Below are positions 33,074-46,312 of a stretch of DNA of 64,000 nt, piece after piece. The DNA comes from Deltaproteobacteria bacterium. GTDB taxonomy: Bacteria; Desulfobacterota; Desulfuromonadia; Geobacterales; Geobacteraceae. Under the pieces are notes generated by a model, which saw only the letters and a program-made list of their open reading frames with translations, searched no databases and was not told where the DNA came from. The stretch covers positions 1-64,000 of the forward strand of contig JAJZUC010000002.1 of NCBI GenBank assembly GCA_021847245.1, read 5' to 3'. The translations under genes and the position numbers were made by a program. Every line of letters starts with the position of its first letter. Within the stretch, counting starts at the first letter, position 1.

Positions 33074-34009
33074 ATGGGATTCAAGCACAAGGATATCATC
33101 GGGCTGCAGGGGCTGAGCCGGGAGGAGATCCAGCTCCTTCTCGACACGGCCGAGAACATGAAGGAGATCTCGGGCCGCGACATCAAGAAGGTGCCGACCC
33201 TGCGCGGCAAGACGGTGGTGAACCTCTTCTTCGAGGCCTCCACCCGCACCCGCACCTCGTTCGAGATTGCAGCCAAGCGGCTTTCCGCCGATACGATCAA
33301 TATCTCGGCCTCGACCAGTTCCGTGACCAAGGGAGAGACCCTCTCCGACACGGCGCGGAACATCCTGGCCATGAAGCCCGACATCATCGTCATGCGCCAC
33401 GCCGCCTCGGGGGCCCATCACTATCTCGCCCAGCGGGTCTCCTGCTCGGTCATCAACGCCGGAGACGGCGCCCATGAGCACCCCTCCCAGGGGCTCCTCG
33501 ACATGCTGACCATGCGCCAGAAGTTCGGGACCCTCGACGGGCTCACCGTGGCCATCGTCGGCGACATCACCCACAGCCGCGTGGCCCGCTCCGACATCTT
33601 CGGCCTGACGACGATGGGGGCGAGCGTCCGCCTCGCCGGCCCGCCGACCATGATGCCCCCGGGGATCGAACGGCTCGGCAACGTTACCGTCTGCACCGAC
33701 ATGCGGGAGGCGATCAAGGGGGCCGATGTGGTGATGATGCTCCGCATCCAGCTGGAGCGCCAGGGGAAGACCCTGCTGCCGACCCTGCGTGAGTACTCCC
33801 GGTACTACGGCCTCAACCCCGAAAACCTGAAGCTCGCCAAGCCCGGCGCCATGGTCATGCATCCGGGCCCCATCAACCGCGGGGTGGAGCTCTCCTCCTA
33901 CGTGGCCGACGGAGACCAGTCGGCGATCCTGACCCAGGTGGAGAACGGCGTGGCGGTGCGGATGTCGATGCTGTACCACGTTTCCGGCGGCGAGCTGCCG
34001 ACGGAATAA
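33074..34009 (+). CDS. pyrB: Aspartate carbamoyltransferase catalytic chain
   Basis: 311 residues. It condenses carbamoyl phosphate with aspartate. [13 protein letters not shown] binds the phosphate, [13 protein letters not shown] and [15 protein letters not shown] are the other family motifs, and [10 protein letters not shown] lies near the C-terminus. No pyrI regulatory chain gene is present. It follows pyrR by 28 bases. Confidence 0.96.
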   Translation: MGFKHKDIIGLQGLSREEIQLLLDTAENMKEISGRDIKKVPTLRGKTVVNLFFEASTRTRTSFEIAAKRLSADTINISASTSSVTKGETLSDTARNILAMKPDIIVMRHAASGAHHYLAQRVSCSVINAGDGAHEHPSQGLLDMLTMRQKFGTLDGLTVAIVGDITHSRVARSDIFGLTTMGASVRLAGPPTMMPPGIERLGNVTVCTDMREAIKGADVVMMLRIQLERQGKTLLPTLREYSRYYGLNPENLKLAKPGAMVMHPGPINRGVELSSYVADGDQSAILTQVENGVAVRMSMLYHVSGGELPTE

Positions 34010-34033
34010 CGAATCCAGAGACGAGGTGATTCC

Positions 34034-35311
34034 ATGAATCTGTTGATAAAGGGAGGGCGGGTGATCGACCCGTCGCAGGGGATAGACGAAGCGCTCGACA
34101 TCCTCGTGGAGAACGGTGTTGTCAAGGCGCTCGGCAAGGGGGTCAAGGCTCCGGCCCAAACGGAGATCGTCGACGCCACCGGCCTGATCGTCACGCCGGG
34201 GCTCATCGACATGCACGTGCACCTGCGGGACCCGGGGCTCGAATACAAGGAAGACATCGTCTCGGGCACCAGGGCCGCGGCGGCCGGCGGCTTCACGTCG
34301 GTTGCCTGCATGCCCAACACCAGGCCGGTGAACGACAACAAGGCGGTGACGAGCTACATCATAGCCAAGGCAAAGGCCGAAGGGGTCGTCAACGTCTTCC
34401 CGGTGGGCGCCATCACCCAGGGGAGCAAGGGGGAGGCCCTGGCCGAGATGGGGGACCTGAAGGAGGCGGGCTGCGTGGCGGTCTCCGACGACGGCCGTCC
34501 GGTCACGAGCTCCGAGCTGATGCGCCGGGCCCTGGAGTACGCCAAGGGGATGGGGATCATGATCATCTCCCACGCCGAGGACCTCTCCCTGGTTGGGGAG
34601 GGGGTCATGAACGAGGGATTCGTCTCCACCGAGCTGGGGCTGAAAGGGATCCCCTGGGCCGCCGAGGACGCCGCCACGGCCCGGGAGGTCTACCTGGCCG
34701 AGTTCACCGACTCGCCGCTCCACATCGCCCACGTCTCCACCAAGGGGGCGCTCCGGATCATCCGCAACGCCAAGGCGCGGGGGGGGAAGGTCACCTGCGA
34801 GACGGCGCCCCACTACTTCTCCCTCACCGACGACGCGGTGCGGGGGTACAACACCAACGCCAAGATGAATCCGCCGCTCCGTACGGTCGATGACGTGGCG
34901 GCGGTCAAGGCGGCGCTTGCCGACGGCACCATCGACGCCATCGCCACCGACCACGCTCCCCATCACCTGGACGAGAAGGACGTGGAGTTCAACGTCGCCC
35001 TGAACGGCATCGTGGGCCTTGAGACTTCCCTGTCGCTCTCCCTGCAGCTGGTGGAAGAGGGGGTGCTGACCCTTCCGGCGCTGGTGGAGAAAATGGCGTG
35101 CAACCCGGCGAAGATCTTGGGGATCGACCGCGGGACCCTCCGGGAAGGGGCGGTCGCCGACATCACCGTCATCGATCCGGCTGTCGAGTGGACGGTGGAT
35201 GCTGAAAAGCTGGCCAGCAAGTCAAAGAATTCCCCGTTCCTCGGACAGAAAATGAAGGGGGCCGCTGCCTGCACCATCGTCGGTGGAAACGTGGTCTTCA
35301 AACGGAACTAA
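34034..35311 (+). CDS. pyrC: Dihydroorotase (class I)
   Basis: 425 residues. The amidohydrolase metal ligands are visible: [10 protein letters not shown] near residue 58, a later SHAED and HIAHVST, and ATDHAPH with the catalytic Asp. It forms dihydroorotate from carbamoyl aspartate. The type I form with pyrB next to it is common in this phylum. Confidence 0.96.
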   Translation: MNLLIKGGRVIDPSQGIDEALDILVENGVVKALGKGVKAPAQTEIVDATGLIVTPGLIDMHVHLRDPGLEYKEDIVSGTRAAAAGGFTSVACMPNTRPVNDNKAVTSYIIAKAKAEGVVNVFPVGAITQGSKGEALAEMGDLKEAGCVAVSDDGRPVTSSELMRRALEYAKGMGIMIISHAEDLSLVGEGVMNEGFVSTELGLKGIPWAAEDAATAREVYLAEFTDSPLHIAHVSTKGALRIIRNAKARGGKVTCETAPHYFSLTDDAVRGYNTNAKMNPPLRTVDDVAAVKAALADGTIDAIATDHAPHHLDEKDVEFNVALNGIVGLETSLSLSLQLVEEGVLTLPALVEKMACNPAKILGIDRGTLREGAVADITVIDPAVEWTVDAEKLASKSKNSPFLGQKMKGAAACTIVGGNVVFKRN

Positions 35312-35330
35312 ACTCAACCAGGAGTATCGC

Positions 35331-36452
35331 ATGAAAGCAGTCCTTGCGCTCGCCGACGGGCGCGTCTTCGAAGGAAAATCGTTCGGCGCCACGGGGGAGG
35401 CCACCGGCGAGGTGGTCTTCAACACCGCCATGACCGGTTACCAGGAGGTCCTGACCGACCCCTCCTACCGGGGGCAGATGGTCACCATGACCTACACCCA
35501 GGTCGGCAACACCGGCATCAACCCGGAGGATATCGAGAGCCGGCAGCTCTACCTCTCGGGGTTCATCGTAAGAGAGTACCACGACTGCTACTCCAACTGG
35601 CGGGCCACCATGAGCCTCGACGCCTACCTCAAGGAGAACGGGGTGGTGGGGATCCAGGGGCTCGACACCCGGGCCTTGACGCGCCACCTGCGGGACAAGG
35701 GGGCCCAGAACGGGATCATCTCCACCGTCGACTTCGACCGCGAGAGCCTCGTGAAAAAGGCCCGGGCGGTGCCGAGCATGGCGGGGCTCGATCTCGCCTC
35801 CGGCGTCACCTGCGACAGGCCCTACCACTGGAGCGAGAAGCTCTGGGAGCTGGGGGAAGGATACACCGCCGCCAAGCCCGAGGAGCTCAAGTACAAGGTG
35901 GTGGCCTACGACTTCGGCATCAAGTACAACATCCTCCGCTGTCTTGTGTCGGCCGGCTGCGACGTGACCGTGGTCCCCGCCACCTTCCCGGCCGAGGAGG
36001 CCCTGGCCATGAACCCGGACGGAATCTTCCTCTCCAACGGTCCCGGCGACCCGGAGCCGATGACCGCTGTCATCGAGAACATCCGGAAGTTCGTCGGCAA
36101 GAAGCCGATCTTCGGCATCTGCCTCGGCCACCAGCTCCTGGGGCTGGCCCTTGGGGGCCAGACCATGAAGCTCAAGTTCGGCAACCACGGCTCCAACCTC
36201 CCGGTCATGGACCTGGAGACCCGCCGGGTGGAGATCACCGCCCAGAACCACGGCTTCTCGGTGGACATCGTTTCGCTGGGCCACGCCTGCGAGCTGGCCC
36301 ACGAGAACCTGAACGACCAGACCGTGGAGGGGATGCGGCACAAGGAACTTCCCATCTTCTCGGTCCAGCACCACCCCGAGGCGTCCCCTGGACCCCACGA
36401 CTCCCACTACCTCTTCGGGCGTTTCGTGGAGATGATGGAAAAGAACCTGTGA
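35331..36452 (+). CDS. carA: Carbamoyl-phosphate synthase small chain
   Basis: 373 residues. The class I glutaminase domain has the nucleophile Cys in FGICLGHQLLGLALGG and the His/Glu in SVQHHPEASPGP. The N-terminal half is the CarA-specific domain (ALADGRVFEGKSFGA). AGGAG precedes ATG 35331. It supplies ammonia to CarB, encoded 1.4 kb downstream with two genes between. Confidence 0.96.
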   Translation: MKAVLALADGRVFEGKSFGATGEATGEVVFNTAMTGYQEVLTDPSYRGQMVTMTYTQVGNTGINPEDIESRQLYLSGFIVREYHDCYSNWRATMSLDAYLKENGVVGIQGLDTRALTRHLRDKGAQNGIISTVDFDRESLVKKARAVPSMAGLDLASGVTCDRPYHWSEKLWELGEGYTAAKPEELKYKVVAYDFGIKYNILRCLVSAGCDVTVVPATFPAEEALAMNPDGIFLSNGPGDPEPMTAVIENIRKFVGKKPIFGICLGHQLLGLALGGQTMKLKFGNHGSNLPVMDLETRRVEITAQNHGFSVDIVSLGHACELAHENLNDQTVEGMRHKELPIFSVQHHPEASPGPHDSHYLFGRFVEMMEKNL

Positions 36453-36550
36453 GGAGTGAGGAGTAAGGAGTAAGGAGTAAGGAGTAAGGAGTAAGGAGTA
36501 AGGAGTGAATAGCTGGGAGATTTTACTCCTCACTCTTCACCCCTCACGCC
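36451..36550. repeat. Tandem heptamer array with facing inverted copies
   Basis: About six copies of a 7-base unit (AAGGAGT) run from 36460 to 36507 after the carA stop. A pyrimidine-rich stretch ACTCCTCACTCTTCACCCCTCAC (36535-36547 and on) is complementary in outline, so the RNA could fold into a long hairpin. A similar element is at 15633-15691. The copy number invites slippage. Confidence 0.8.
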
Positions 36551-36558
36551 TAACGCAG

Positions 36559-37461
36559 ATGCGGTACATCGATCTTTATCAATCAGGCGAACTGCTGCAG
36601 CGGGTGAAAGAGGCCTACGCCCGGCTCCGCTCCTGCGACCTCTGCCCCCACGACTGCAGGGTGAACCGGCTGGCGGGCGAGACCGGCGCCTGCCGGGCGG
36701 GGTGGCGGCCCCGGGTCGCCTCGGCCAATGCCCACCACGGCGAGGAGCCTCCCATCTCCGGGACAAAAGGATCTGGGACGATCTTCCTCTCCTGGTGCAG
36801 CCTCCACTGCCGGTTCTGCCAAAACTTCCCCATCAGCCAGCAGGGGAACGGCACCGACCTGACGACGCGGGAGCTGGCGGAGCGCATGCTGGGGTTGCAG
36901 AAGCGCGGGGTGCACAACATCAACTTCGTCACCCCGACCCACTTCCTGCCGCAGATCCTGGCGGCCCTCTACCTGGCGATTCCCCGCGGGTTCCGGCTCC
37001 CCATCGTCTGGAACTCCAGCGGCTTCGAGAAGGTGGACGCCCTGCGGCTCCTGGACGGGGTCGTGGACGTCTACCTGCCGGATATGAAGTACGCGGGGGA
37101 GGAGCCGGCGCTAAGGTTTTCCTCGGCTCCGGGATACCGGGAAGTGAACCGGCTGGCGGTTGCCGAGATGCTTAGCCAGGTGGGGCACCTGGAAACGGAC
37201 GCAGAGGGGATCGCGGTGCGCGGCCTCATCATCCGCCACCTGGTCCTGCCGGAGGGGGCGGCCGGAAGCGGCGAGACCCTTCACTGGATCGCCGCAAACC
37301 TGGGGACGGAAATCCACATCGCCCTGATGAACCAGTTCTTTCCCGCCCATCGGGCCGCCGAGACGCCGGGGATTCGGCGCAAGATCACCGACGAGGAGTA
37401 CGACGAAGCGGTGGAGGCCCTGGAGGAAGCCGGCCTGGAAAACGGCTGGGTGCAGGATTAG
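36559..37461 (+). CDS. PflX-like radical SAM protein
   Basis: 300 residues. An N-terminal Cys motif (CDLCPHDCRVNRLAGETGACRAG) precedes the radical SAM CX3CX2C motif in LSWCSLHCRFCQNFPIS near residue 75. This layout is that of proteins annotated as pyruvate formate-lyase-activating enzyme-like (PflX). The true substrate is unknown. ATG 36559 (MRYIDLYQ) is preferred; the longer frame reads through the repeat array. It sits in the pyrimidine operon, which may only reflect co-transcription. Confidence 0.8.
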   Translation: MRYIDLYQSGELLQRVKEAYARLRSCDLCPHDCRVNRLAGETGACRAGWRPRVASANAHHGEEPPISGTKGSGTIFLSWCSLHCRFCQNFPISQQGNGTDLTTRELAERMLGLQKRGVHNINFVTPTHFLPQILAALYLAIPRGFRLPIVWNSSGFEKVDALRLLDGVVDVYLPDMKYAGEEPALRFSSAPGYREVNRLAVAEMLSQVGHLETDAEGIAVRGLIIRHLVLPEGAAGSGETLHWIAANLGTEIHIALMNQFFPAHRAAETPGIRRKITDEEYDEAVEALEEAGLENGWVQD

Positions 37462-37462
37462 C

Positions 37463-37792
37463 ATGAGAACCGTCGTTTTGCTGGCGTTGTCCAACATCTT
37501 CATGACCTTCGCCTGGTACGCGCACCTGAAGAACCTGCGGGCGGCCCCCTGGTACATCGCGGTGGCGGTGAGTTGGGGAATCGCCTTCTTTGAGTACCTG
37601 ATCCAGGTGCCGGCCAACCGGATGGGGTACGGCACCTTCAACCTGGGGCAGCTGAAGATCATGCAGGAGGTCATAACCCTTGCGGTCTTCGTCCCCTTCG
37701 CCGTCTTCTACATGGGACAGCCGCTGAAACTCGACTACCTCTGGGCGGGGTGCTGCCTGGCGGGGGCGGTCTTTTTCATCTTTCGTGGCTAA
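37463..37792 (+). CDS. DUF486 small membrane protein
   Basis: 109 residues with four hydrophobic segments, starting [22 protein letters not shown], the DUF486 hallmark. [22 protein letters not shown] is conserved in the family. These are small DMT-superfamily-like proteins of unknown transport role. It starts one base after the preceding stop. Confidence 0.85.
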   Translation: MRTVVLLALSNIFMTFAWYAHLKNLRAAPWYIAVAVSWGIAFFEYLIQVPANRMGYGTFNLGQLKIMQEVITLAVFVPFAVFYMGQPLKLDYLWAGCCLAGAVFFIFRG

Positions 37793-37830
37793 TTTCATTT
37801 TTTAACGACGATACAAAGCAAGGAGTTGCA

Positions 37831-41076
<3,246 letters not shown>

Positions 41077-41153
41077 ACCGGCCCGGTTCCGGACAGACCA
41101 CCGGGGTGGCCAGGCGGCTGCCCCGCGATCTTCATAGAGGAGTTGTCAGCACG

Positions 41154-41633
41154 ATGTCCCATTCAGTACCGATGACCAAGGAAAGTTACGAGGCGCTCCA
41201 GGAGGAGCTCAAACGGCTGATCCGCGAGGAGCGCCCCCGGGTGATCCAGGATATCGCCGAGGCCCGCAGCCACGGTGATCTCTCCGAGAACGCCGAATAC
41301 GACGCAGCCAAGAACCGCCAGGCGTTCATCGAGGGGCGCATCCAGGAACTCCAGGGAAAGCTCGCCCGGGCCTATGTGGTGGATCTCACCGGGATGAAGC
41401 CCGACAAGGTGGTCTTCGGCGCCACGGTCACCCTCTACGACACCGCCTCCGAAGATGAGGTCACCTACAAGATCGTCGGCGAGGAAGAGGCCGACATCAA
41501 GCTGGGGAAGATCTCCTGCACCTCGCCGGTCGGCAAGGCCCTCATCGGCCACAAGCTCGACGACAGCGTCAAGATCAAGGTGCCGTCGGGACTCACCCGG
41601 GAATACGAGATCATCGACATCAAGTACCTGTGA
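41154..41633 (+). CDS. greA: Transcription elongation factor GreA
   Basis: 159 residues. The N-terminal coiled coil that enters the RNA polymerase secondary channel is visible (MTKESYEALQEELKRLIREERPRVIQDIAEARSHGDLSENAEYDAAKN), with the acidic tip residues in DLSENAEY. The C-terminal FKBP-like domain follows. AGAGGAG lies 11 bases before ATG 41154; MTKESY at 41172 is an alternative start. It follows carB directly. Confidence 0.95.
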   Translation: MSHSVPMTKESYEALQEELKRLIREERPRVIQDIAEARSHGDLSENAEYDAAKNRQAFIEGRIQELQGKLARAYVVDLTGMKPDKVVFGATVTLYDTASEDEVTYKIVGEEEADIKLGKISCTSPVGKALIGHKLDDSVKIKVPSGLTREYEIIDIKYL

Positions 41634-41716
41634 GGGGGAAATCCCAAACTTTGCACGTCTCACCTCTCACTTCTCACGTCTAGCGTTCCCACTCTGCGAC
41701 AGAAAGGAAACACACA

Positions 41717-41914
41717 ATGAGCCAGCAGTTCACCAAGGATATGACCTTCGCCCAGGCCCTCCAGAAGCACCCCGAAGTGGCCAAGGTGCTCCGCAAGTAC
41801 AACCTCGGCTGCATCGGCTGCATGGGGGCCCAGAACGAATCCCTCGAGCAGGGCTGCGCCGCCCACGGCCTCGACGTGAACGACATCCTGCGCGACCTGA
41901 ACGCCATCGGGTAA
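41717..41914 (+). CDS. DUF1858 small protein (second paralogue)
   Basis: 65 residues: MTFAQALQKHPEVAKVLRKYNLGCIGCMGA shows the DUF1858 pattern and a CxxC. Compared with the first paralogue (21458) the CxxC spacing is kept while the rest diverges. It has AAAGGAAAC upstream and a terminator downstream. Role unknown. Confidence 0.85.
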   Translation: MSQQFTKDMTFAQALQKHPEVAKVLRKYNLGCIGCMGAQNESLEQGCAAHGLDVNDILRDLNAIG

Positions 41915-41947
41915 GATTCGGCTGCAGCACGTACCGCAGCTTGAACG

Positions 41948-41978
41948 AAAAAAGGCACCGACTATCGGTGCCTTTTTT
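41948..41978. terminator. Bidirectional terminator after the second DUF1858 gene
   Basis: AAAAAAGGCACCG (41948-41960) pairs with CGGTGCCTTTTTT (41966-41978) around ACTAT. It also serves the minus-strand transporter gene. Confidence 0.9.
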
Positions 41979-42000
41979 CCGTTTTGACGGCAGGAGCTTA

Positions 42001-42885
42001 CTACTCCCGCGTCCCGCCGGGGAGCGGCCGTCTCCGCCCCAGCACCGCCAGGCCGACCCCGCCCAAAATCGCCGCGGCGGAGAAGAGAAGCCGCACCGTG
42101 ACCTGCTCCGCGAGGAAGAGGACGCCCCCCGCCGCCGCCAGGACGGGGACCGCCAGCTGCACGGTCGCCGCAAAGGTGGCCGTCATCTGGCGCAGGACCC
42201 GATACCAGACTACATATCCCCCGGCCGAGGCGAGCGAACCGGACACGGCGGCGAGCAGTGCCCCTTTCGGGGAGGCATGGAGCGTCGGCAGGGTGAGGAG
42301 GGAGAGGGCGAGGACAAGGGGAACGGCGCGGGCGAAGTTCCCCGCCGTCACCGCCAGGGGATCGGTGGAGCCGCGCCCCGAAAGGGAGTATATCCCCCAG
42401 GAGACCCCCGCCACCGCCATCAGGAGAGATCCCGTCGGAGTCGGTGCCGAGAGGCCCGGGAGGACAAGCAGTACGAGTCCGGCCAGCGCCAGGAACAACC
42501 CGCACCACTCCCAGAGACGGGGGCGTTCGCCCGAGCGAAGACCCGCCAGGATCATCGTCCCCTGCACGGCTCCGAACAGGATCAGCGCCCCGGTTCCCGC
42601 GGCCAGGCTGAGGTAGGCGAACGAAAAGGCGACGACATAGACGAAGAGGGCAGCGGCCGCTCTCCAGTTACCCCGGCTTTTCCCCGGACGCCGCCCCGTC
42701 AGCCGGACGAGGAGCAAAAGCGCGAGCGCTCCGGAACCGAGCCTGATGGTGGAAAACCCCGCCGCATCGGTGGCGCCCGTCCCGAGGGCCAGGCGGCAGA
42801 GGACCGAGTTGGCGGCGAAGGCGACGAGCGCAAGGAGGGTCAGGGCGGTGGTGGTTAACCTCTCGCGGTAGGGATGGCAGGGCAC
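42001..42885 (-). CDS. EamA/DMT-family permease
   Basis: 294 residues with about ten hydrophobic segments in two EamA repeats. The first runs TALTLLALVAFAANSVLCRLAL to GLVLLVLPGL and the second GSLLMAVAGVSWGIYSL to GGVGLAVLGRRRP. Family members export metabolites or take up nucleotide sugars and similar; the substrate cannot be predicted. GTG 42885 is chosen since GAGGAG lies five bases upstream; the frame is open further. Confidence 0.85.
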   Translation of the reverse strand: MPCHPYRERLTTTALTLLALVAFAANSVLCRLALGTGATDAAGFSTIRLGSGALALLLLVRLTGRRPGKSRGNWRAAAALFVYVVAFSFAYLSLAAGTGALILFGAVQGTMILAGLRSGERPRLWEWCGLFLALAGLVLLVLPGLSAPTPTGSLLMAVAGVSWGIYSLSGRGSTDPLAVTAGNFARAVPLVLALSLLTLPTLHASPKGALLAAVSGSLASAGGYVVWYRVLRQMTATFAATVQLAVPVLAAAGGVLFLAEQVTVRLLFSAAAILGGVGLAVLGRRRPLPGGTRE

Positions 42886-42990
42886 AACGCACTCCTCTGT
42901 CTCTCTGCCCCTGCCGGCGTGCGATGTCCTGATTGCGTTTCCGGGGTCAGGGGGGTGTTGTTTGCGGTTTCCCAAACATAGCTGTCCTTG

Positions 42991-44508
42991 TCATTCGATG
43001 CAACTCCCGTCATCGAACATCCCCGCCCCTTTGATCTTTTCCGCCACCTTCCTGAAGTGATAGCCGTAGATGGCGTACGTTATGGCCAGCGGAAAGAGCC
43101 GCGGCTTGCGGCAGAGCGACCAGAAGAAGAGCTTCCAGAAGTGGAGTCTCTCCCTCCCGATCACCCCGAGAAGGAGGACCGATTTGCCCAGCGCCCCGAG
43201 ATATCCCCGCTGGAGGCGGAATTTCCCCGCCTGCGGCGGCCGGTACTCCCTGAGGAGCCTGATGACCCGCTGGTAGTAGTTTTTCGGCGAGTAGATGGTG
43301 TCGAGGATGGCCCGGTAGCCGCCGATCAGCGCCTTCGGCTCCATCCGGGGGATGAAGTTGAGGGCGATGGCCGTATTGTTGCCGGAGGCGTCCCCCAGCA
43401 GCCGCCCCTCCTGGAGCAGGCGCCGGTAGAGCCTGGTGCCGCGCAGGGCGGTGAGCATCCCGACCATGGCGGTGGCGATGCCGCTCTCCTGGATGAAGCG
43501 GATCTGCCGCTCGAAGATCCCCTGCGGGTCGCTGTCGAAACCGACGATGAACCCGCCGTGCACCTGGAGGCCGGCCCGCTGGATCCGCTTCACCGAGGCC
43601 AGGAGGTCGCGGTTTCTGTTCTGCACCTTGCCGCTCTCGGCAAGGCCGTCCTCGTGGGGGGTCTCGATCCCGATGAAGACCTCTTCGAACCCCGCCCGGA
43701 CCATCAGCTCCATGAGGCGGCCGTCGTCGGCCAGGTCGATGGAGGCCTCGGTATAGAAGTAGAAGGGGCGTCCCCGCTCCTCCATCCAGTCGATGATGGC
43801 GGGAAGGACCTCCCGCTTCAGCTTCGCCCGGTCGCCGATGAAGTTGTCGTCGACGAGGAAGACCGCCCCGCGCCATCCCCGAACGTAGAGGCTCTCCAGC
43901 TCCGCAATCAGCTGGGCAAGTCCCTTGGTGCGCGGCTTCCGTCCGAACAGGCTGGTAATGTCGCAGAACTCGCAGTCGAAGGGGCACCCCCGCGAATACT
44001 GGATGTTCATGGCGGCGTACTTCCTGACATCCACCAGCTCCCAGAGCGGGAGGGGGGTCTCCTTCAGCTCCGCCCGCCGTTCGTCGGCGTAGAGGTGCCG
44101 CGCCTCCCCCCGGCGCAGATCATCCAGGAAAGGGGGTAGGGTGAGCTCCGCCTCCCCCGTCACCAGATGGTCCACCTCCGGGAAATCCTCCGGGCAGGTG
44201 GTAAAGAGGGGACCGCCGGCGACGGTCCTCACCCCCAGCCGGCGACTGCGGTCGACCACCTCCCGGGCCGATTCCCTCTGGATGGTCATGGCGCTGATGA
44301 AGACGCAGTCGGCCCAGAGGAGATCCTCGTCCCCGAGGGGGCGGACGTTCATGTCGACGAGCCGCTTCTCCCACTGGGCGGGGAGCATGGCGGCCACCGT
44401 CAGAAGCCCCAGCGGAGGGAAGCTCGCCTTTCTCCCGATGAATTTCAGGGCGTGGCGGAAACTCCAGAATGTTTCGGGATAGAGGGGATACACGAGAAGG
44501 ATCTTCAT
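42991..44508 (-). CDS. B12-binding radical SAM protein (DUF4070 / HpnP-like)
   Basis: 505 residues. An N-terminal B12-binding-like domain (LLVYPLYPETFWSFRHALKFIGRKASFPPLGLLTVAAMLP) is followed by the radical SAM CX3CX2C motif in SRGCPFDCEFCDITSLFGRKPR near residue 178. A C-terminal DUF4070 domain follows (YRAILDTIYSPKNYYQRV). The group includes HpnP, which methylates hopanoids at C-2, but also paralogues of unknown substrate, so I do not name it. It is a single gene. Confidence 0.82.
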   Translation of the reverse strand: MKILLVYPLYPETFWSFRHALKFIGRKASFPPLGLLTVAAMLPAQWEKRLVDMNVRPLGDEDLLWADCVFISAMTIQRESAREVVDRSRRLGVRTVAGGPLFTTCPEDFPEVDHLVTGEAELTLPPFLDDLRRGEARHLYADERRAELKETPLPLWELVDVRKYAAMNIQYSRGCPFDCEFCDITSLFGRKPRTKGLAQLIAELESLYVRGWRGAVFLVDDNFIGDRAKLKREVLPAIIDWMEERGRPFYFYTEASIDLADDGRLMELMVRAGFEEVFIGIETPHEDGLAESGKVQNRNRDLLASVKRIQRAGLQVHGGFIVGFDSDPQGIFERQIRFIQESGIATAMVGMLTALRGTRLYRRLLQEGRLLGDASGNNTAIALNFIPRMEPKALIGGYRAILDTIYSPKNYYQRVIRLLREYRPPQAGKFRLQRGYLGALGKSVLLLGVIGRERLHFWKLFFWSLCRKPRLFPLAITYAIYGYHFRKVAEKIKGAGMFDDGSCIE

Positions 44509-44744
44509 CCGGCTGCTCCTTTGTGCCGTAAACGTGGGAGATGCATGAAGTCTACATTGTAAAGTCCTTTCAGTAAAAGTGCCCGATATTCATTGTAAAT
44601 TTTCTGTAAAAGGGGGGCGGTGCCGCATGGGGCATCCTCGGGCGAAGGAGGGAAGGGGGGTGGTGCCGGCCGGGATGGCGCGTCAGGAGTTCCGTGGTGG
44701 GGGGGCGGGGCCGGCCATGTCTGCCGGAGAGGGGAACCTGCCGC
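44509..44744. other. Gap between the radical SAM gene and the DUF72 gene
   Basis: About 235 bases. The part nearest the radical SAM gene is AT-rich and holds TACAAT boxes on the minus strand that could be its -10 element; the rest is GC-rich. I see no gene in it. Confidence 0.4.
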
Positions 44745-45485
44745 TCACTCACCCTTCCCGACCATCTCCTGGAGGCTGCGCGCATTCAGGGCGGCGTAGC
44801 CGTTTTGGTCGTTGTCGAAGAAGCAGAAGACCTCCTTTCCCTCTCGGGCCCAGGCCGACAGGGCCCCCGCCCATCCCGCAAGGGTGGTCGTGTCGTACGA
44901 ACCCTGGTAGGCCCCGCCCGGCCCGTGGAGGCGGAGGTAGACGAAATCGGCCGTAATCTCCCGGGGCGAAAGGGTGCCGGCCAGTTCATAGATGCAGAAG
45001 GCGGCACCCCTTTGGCGCAGCAGCGCGTAGACCTCATCGGCAAACCAGCTCGGATCGCGGAATTCGAAGGCGTAGCGAAATCCCTCGGGAAGCCGGGCCA
45101 GGAACTCCCCGAGCCGGGCGGCGTTGCATCTCCACCGCGGCGGCAGCTGGAACAGGACCGGTCCGAGCTGCTTTCCTAGCCTATTGACGCGCCCGAGAAA
45201 GTGCTCCACCGCTTCCCCGGCGTCCTTGAGCTTTTTCATGTGGGTAATGTAGCGGCTCGCCTTGACCGCAAAGATAAACTCCTCTGGCACCGCCTTGCGC
45301 CAGGAGTCGAGGGCCTCCACGCTCGGCAGATGGTAGAAGGAGTTGTTGATCTCCGCCGCCTGAAAATGCCCCGCATAGTAGGCGAGCATCTCCTCCGGCC
45401 TCACCCCCTCCGGATAGAACGGCCCCTTCCAGTGGTCGTAGTGCCACCCCGACGTGCCGATATGGATGCGGTCTCGCCGACTCAA
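44745..45485 (-). CDS. DUF72 (YecE-like) protein
   Basis: 246 residues: IHIGTSGWHYDHWKGPFYPEG, AEINNSFYHLPS, FVYLRLHGPGGAYQGSYD and VFCFFDNDQNGYAALNA are the DUF72 signatures of a TIM-barrel protein of unknown reaction. The ATG overlaps the end of the next gene upstream, so both may share a transcript. Confidence 0.88.
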   Translation of the reverse strand: MSRRDRIHIGTSGWHYDHWKGPFYPEGVRPEEMLAYYAGHFQAAEINNSFYHLPSVEALDSWRKAVPEEFIFAVKASRYITHMKKLKDAGEAVEHFLGRVNRLGKQLGPVLFQLPPRWRCNAARLGEFLARLPEGFRYAFEFRDPSWFADEVYALLRQRGAAFCIYELAGTLSPREITADFVYLRLHGPGGAYQGSYDTTTLAGWAGALSAWAREGKEVFCFFDNDQNGYAALNARSLQEMVGKGE

Positions 45486-46117
45486 TTGCTTATCAAGATC
45501 TGTGACCGTAAATCGCGCAGGATGCTCCGGGCGCTTTTCTGATACTCCGCCTGATATCCGGACGTACAGATGTTGGTCGCTGTCTTGTCCCGCAAATCCC
45601 TGGTGACCGTCAACTCATTTCCCGCCTTCCTGTACGTTGCCCGGTAATCGAGTGATGGGCTGGAATACCCGAAATCCTTGGGGAAACCGACTATCGTCAT
45701 TGAAGCGGGAAACTCGAAAACATACTCCTCCATGCTCCGCCCGCCACTGCATACCGTTGCTTTCCTGGTTGTCGGTTCATAGGCGCCGGCTGTGATTGCC
45801 GCGATGGGGAAAAGGCTGGATGTCACGGGTTTTATCGGCATTCCCGTCGTACTGGCAACGACGAGCAGGTCCTCCAGATTGAAGGAAATGCTGAAATTGT
45901 ACACATCAAGAAGTTCCTTCGGATCGTCCTTCTGCAGGGTGCCGGTGCCGTGGACTCCTTGTGATTCCAGGAGCTTCCTGACGGCGTACTCTTCCAGGTC
46001 ACCCCGCATGTTCCGCATGGCTTCTCTCATGCTGATTGCCGGAAGGCTCAGCTTCACCCCGCGAACTTCATCAAAGCGATAGCGGACACAGAGCAGGGCA
46101 TCTCCGTATTTTTCCAT
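45482..46117 (-). pseudogene. C-terminal fragment of a DUF3857/transglutaminase-like protein
   Basis: 211 residues without a signal peptide. The segments DVYNFSISFNLEDLLVV, EYVFEFPASMTIVGFPKDFGYSSPSLDYRATYRKAGNELTVTRDLRDKTATNICTSGYQAEYQKSARSILRDLRSQILI match the C-terminal end of Geobacter DUF3857-transglutaminase proteins. The N-terminal DUF3857 and papain-like parts are missing: upstream lies only the recG promoter region. The ATG lacks a clear binding site. I infer a truncated remnant, although it could still be made as a small protein. Confidence 0.55.
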
Positions 46118-46218
46118 CAGGCTGTGGCCGTCTTATAGCACGCTTTAATAACAGAATGCATATATTTTGTCTGGGCGAAGTCCTCTTGACCTGGGCTGCC
46201 TGGGGACGACATCCCGGG

Positions 46219-46247
46219 TTGCAACGGAACAATGGGCCTGCTACAGT
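46219..46247 (+). promoter_or_regulatory. Possible recG promoter
   Basis: TTGCAA (46219-46224) and TACAGT (46242-46247) with a 17-base spacer; both boxes match four of six. Confidence 0.35.
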
Positions 46248-46312
46248 GGAGACCTTGTGAAGCGTGGCTGTGTATCCGGTGCGGAGTCGATCCGCCATGG
46301 GGAGTTGCCCTG

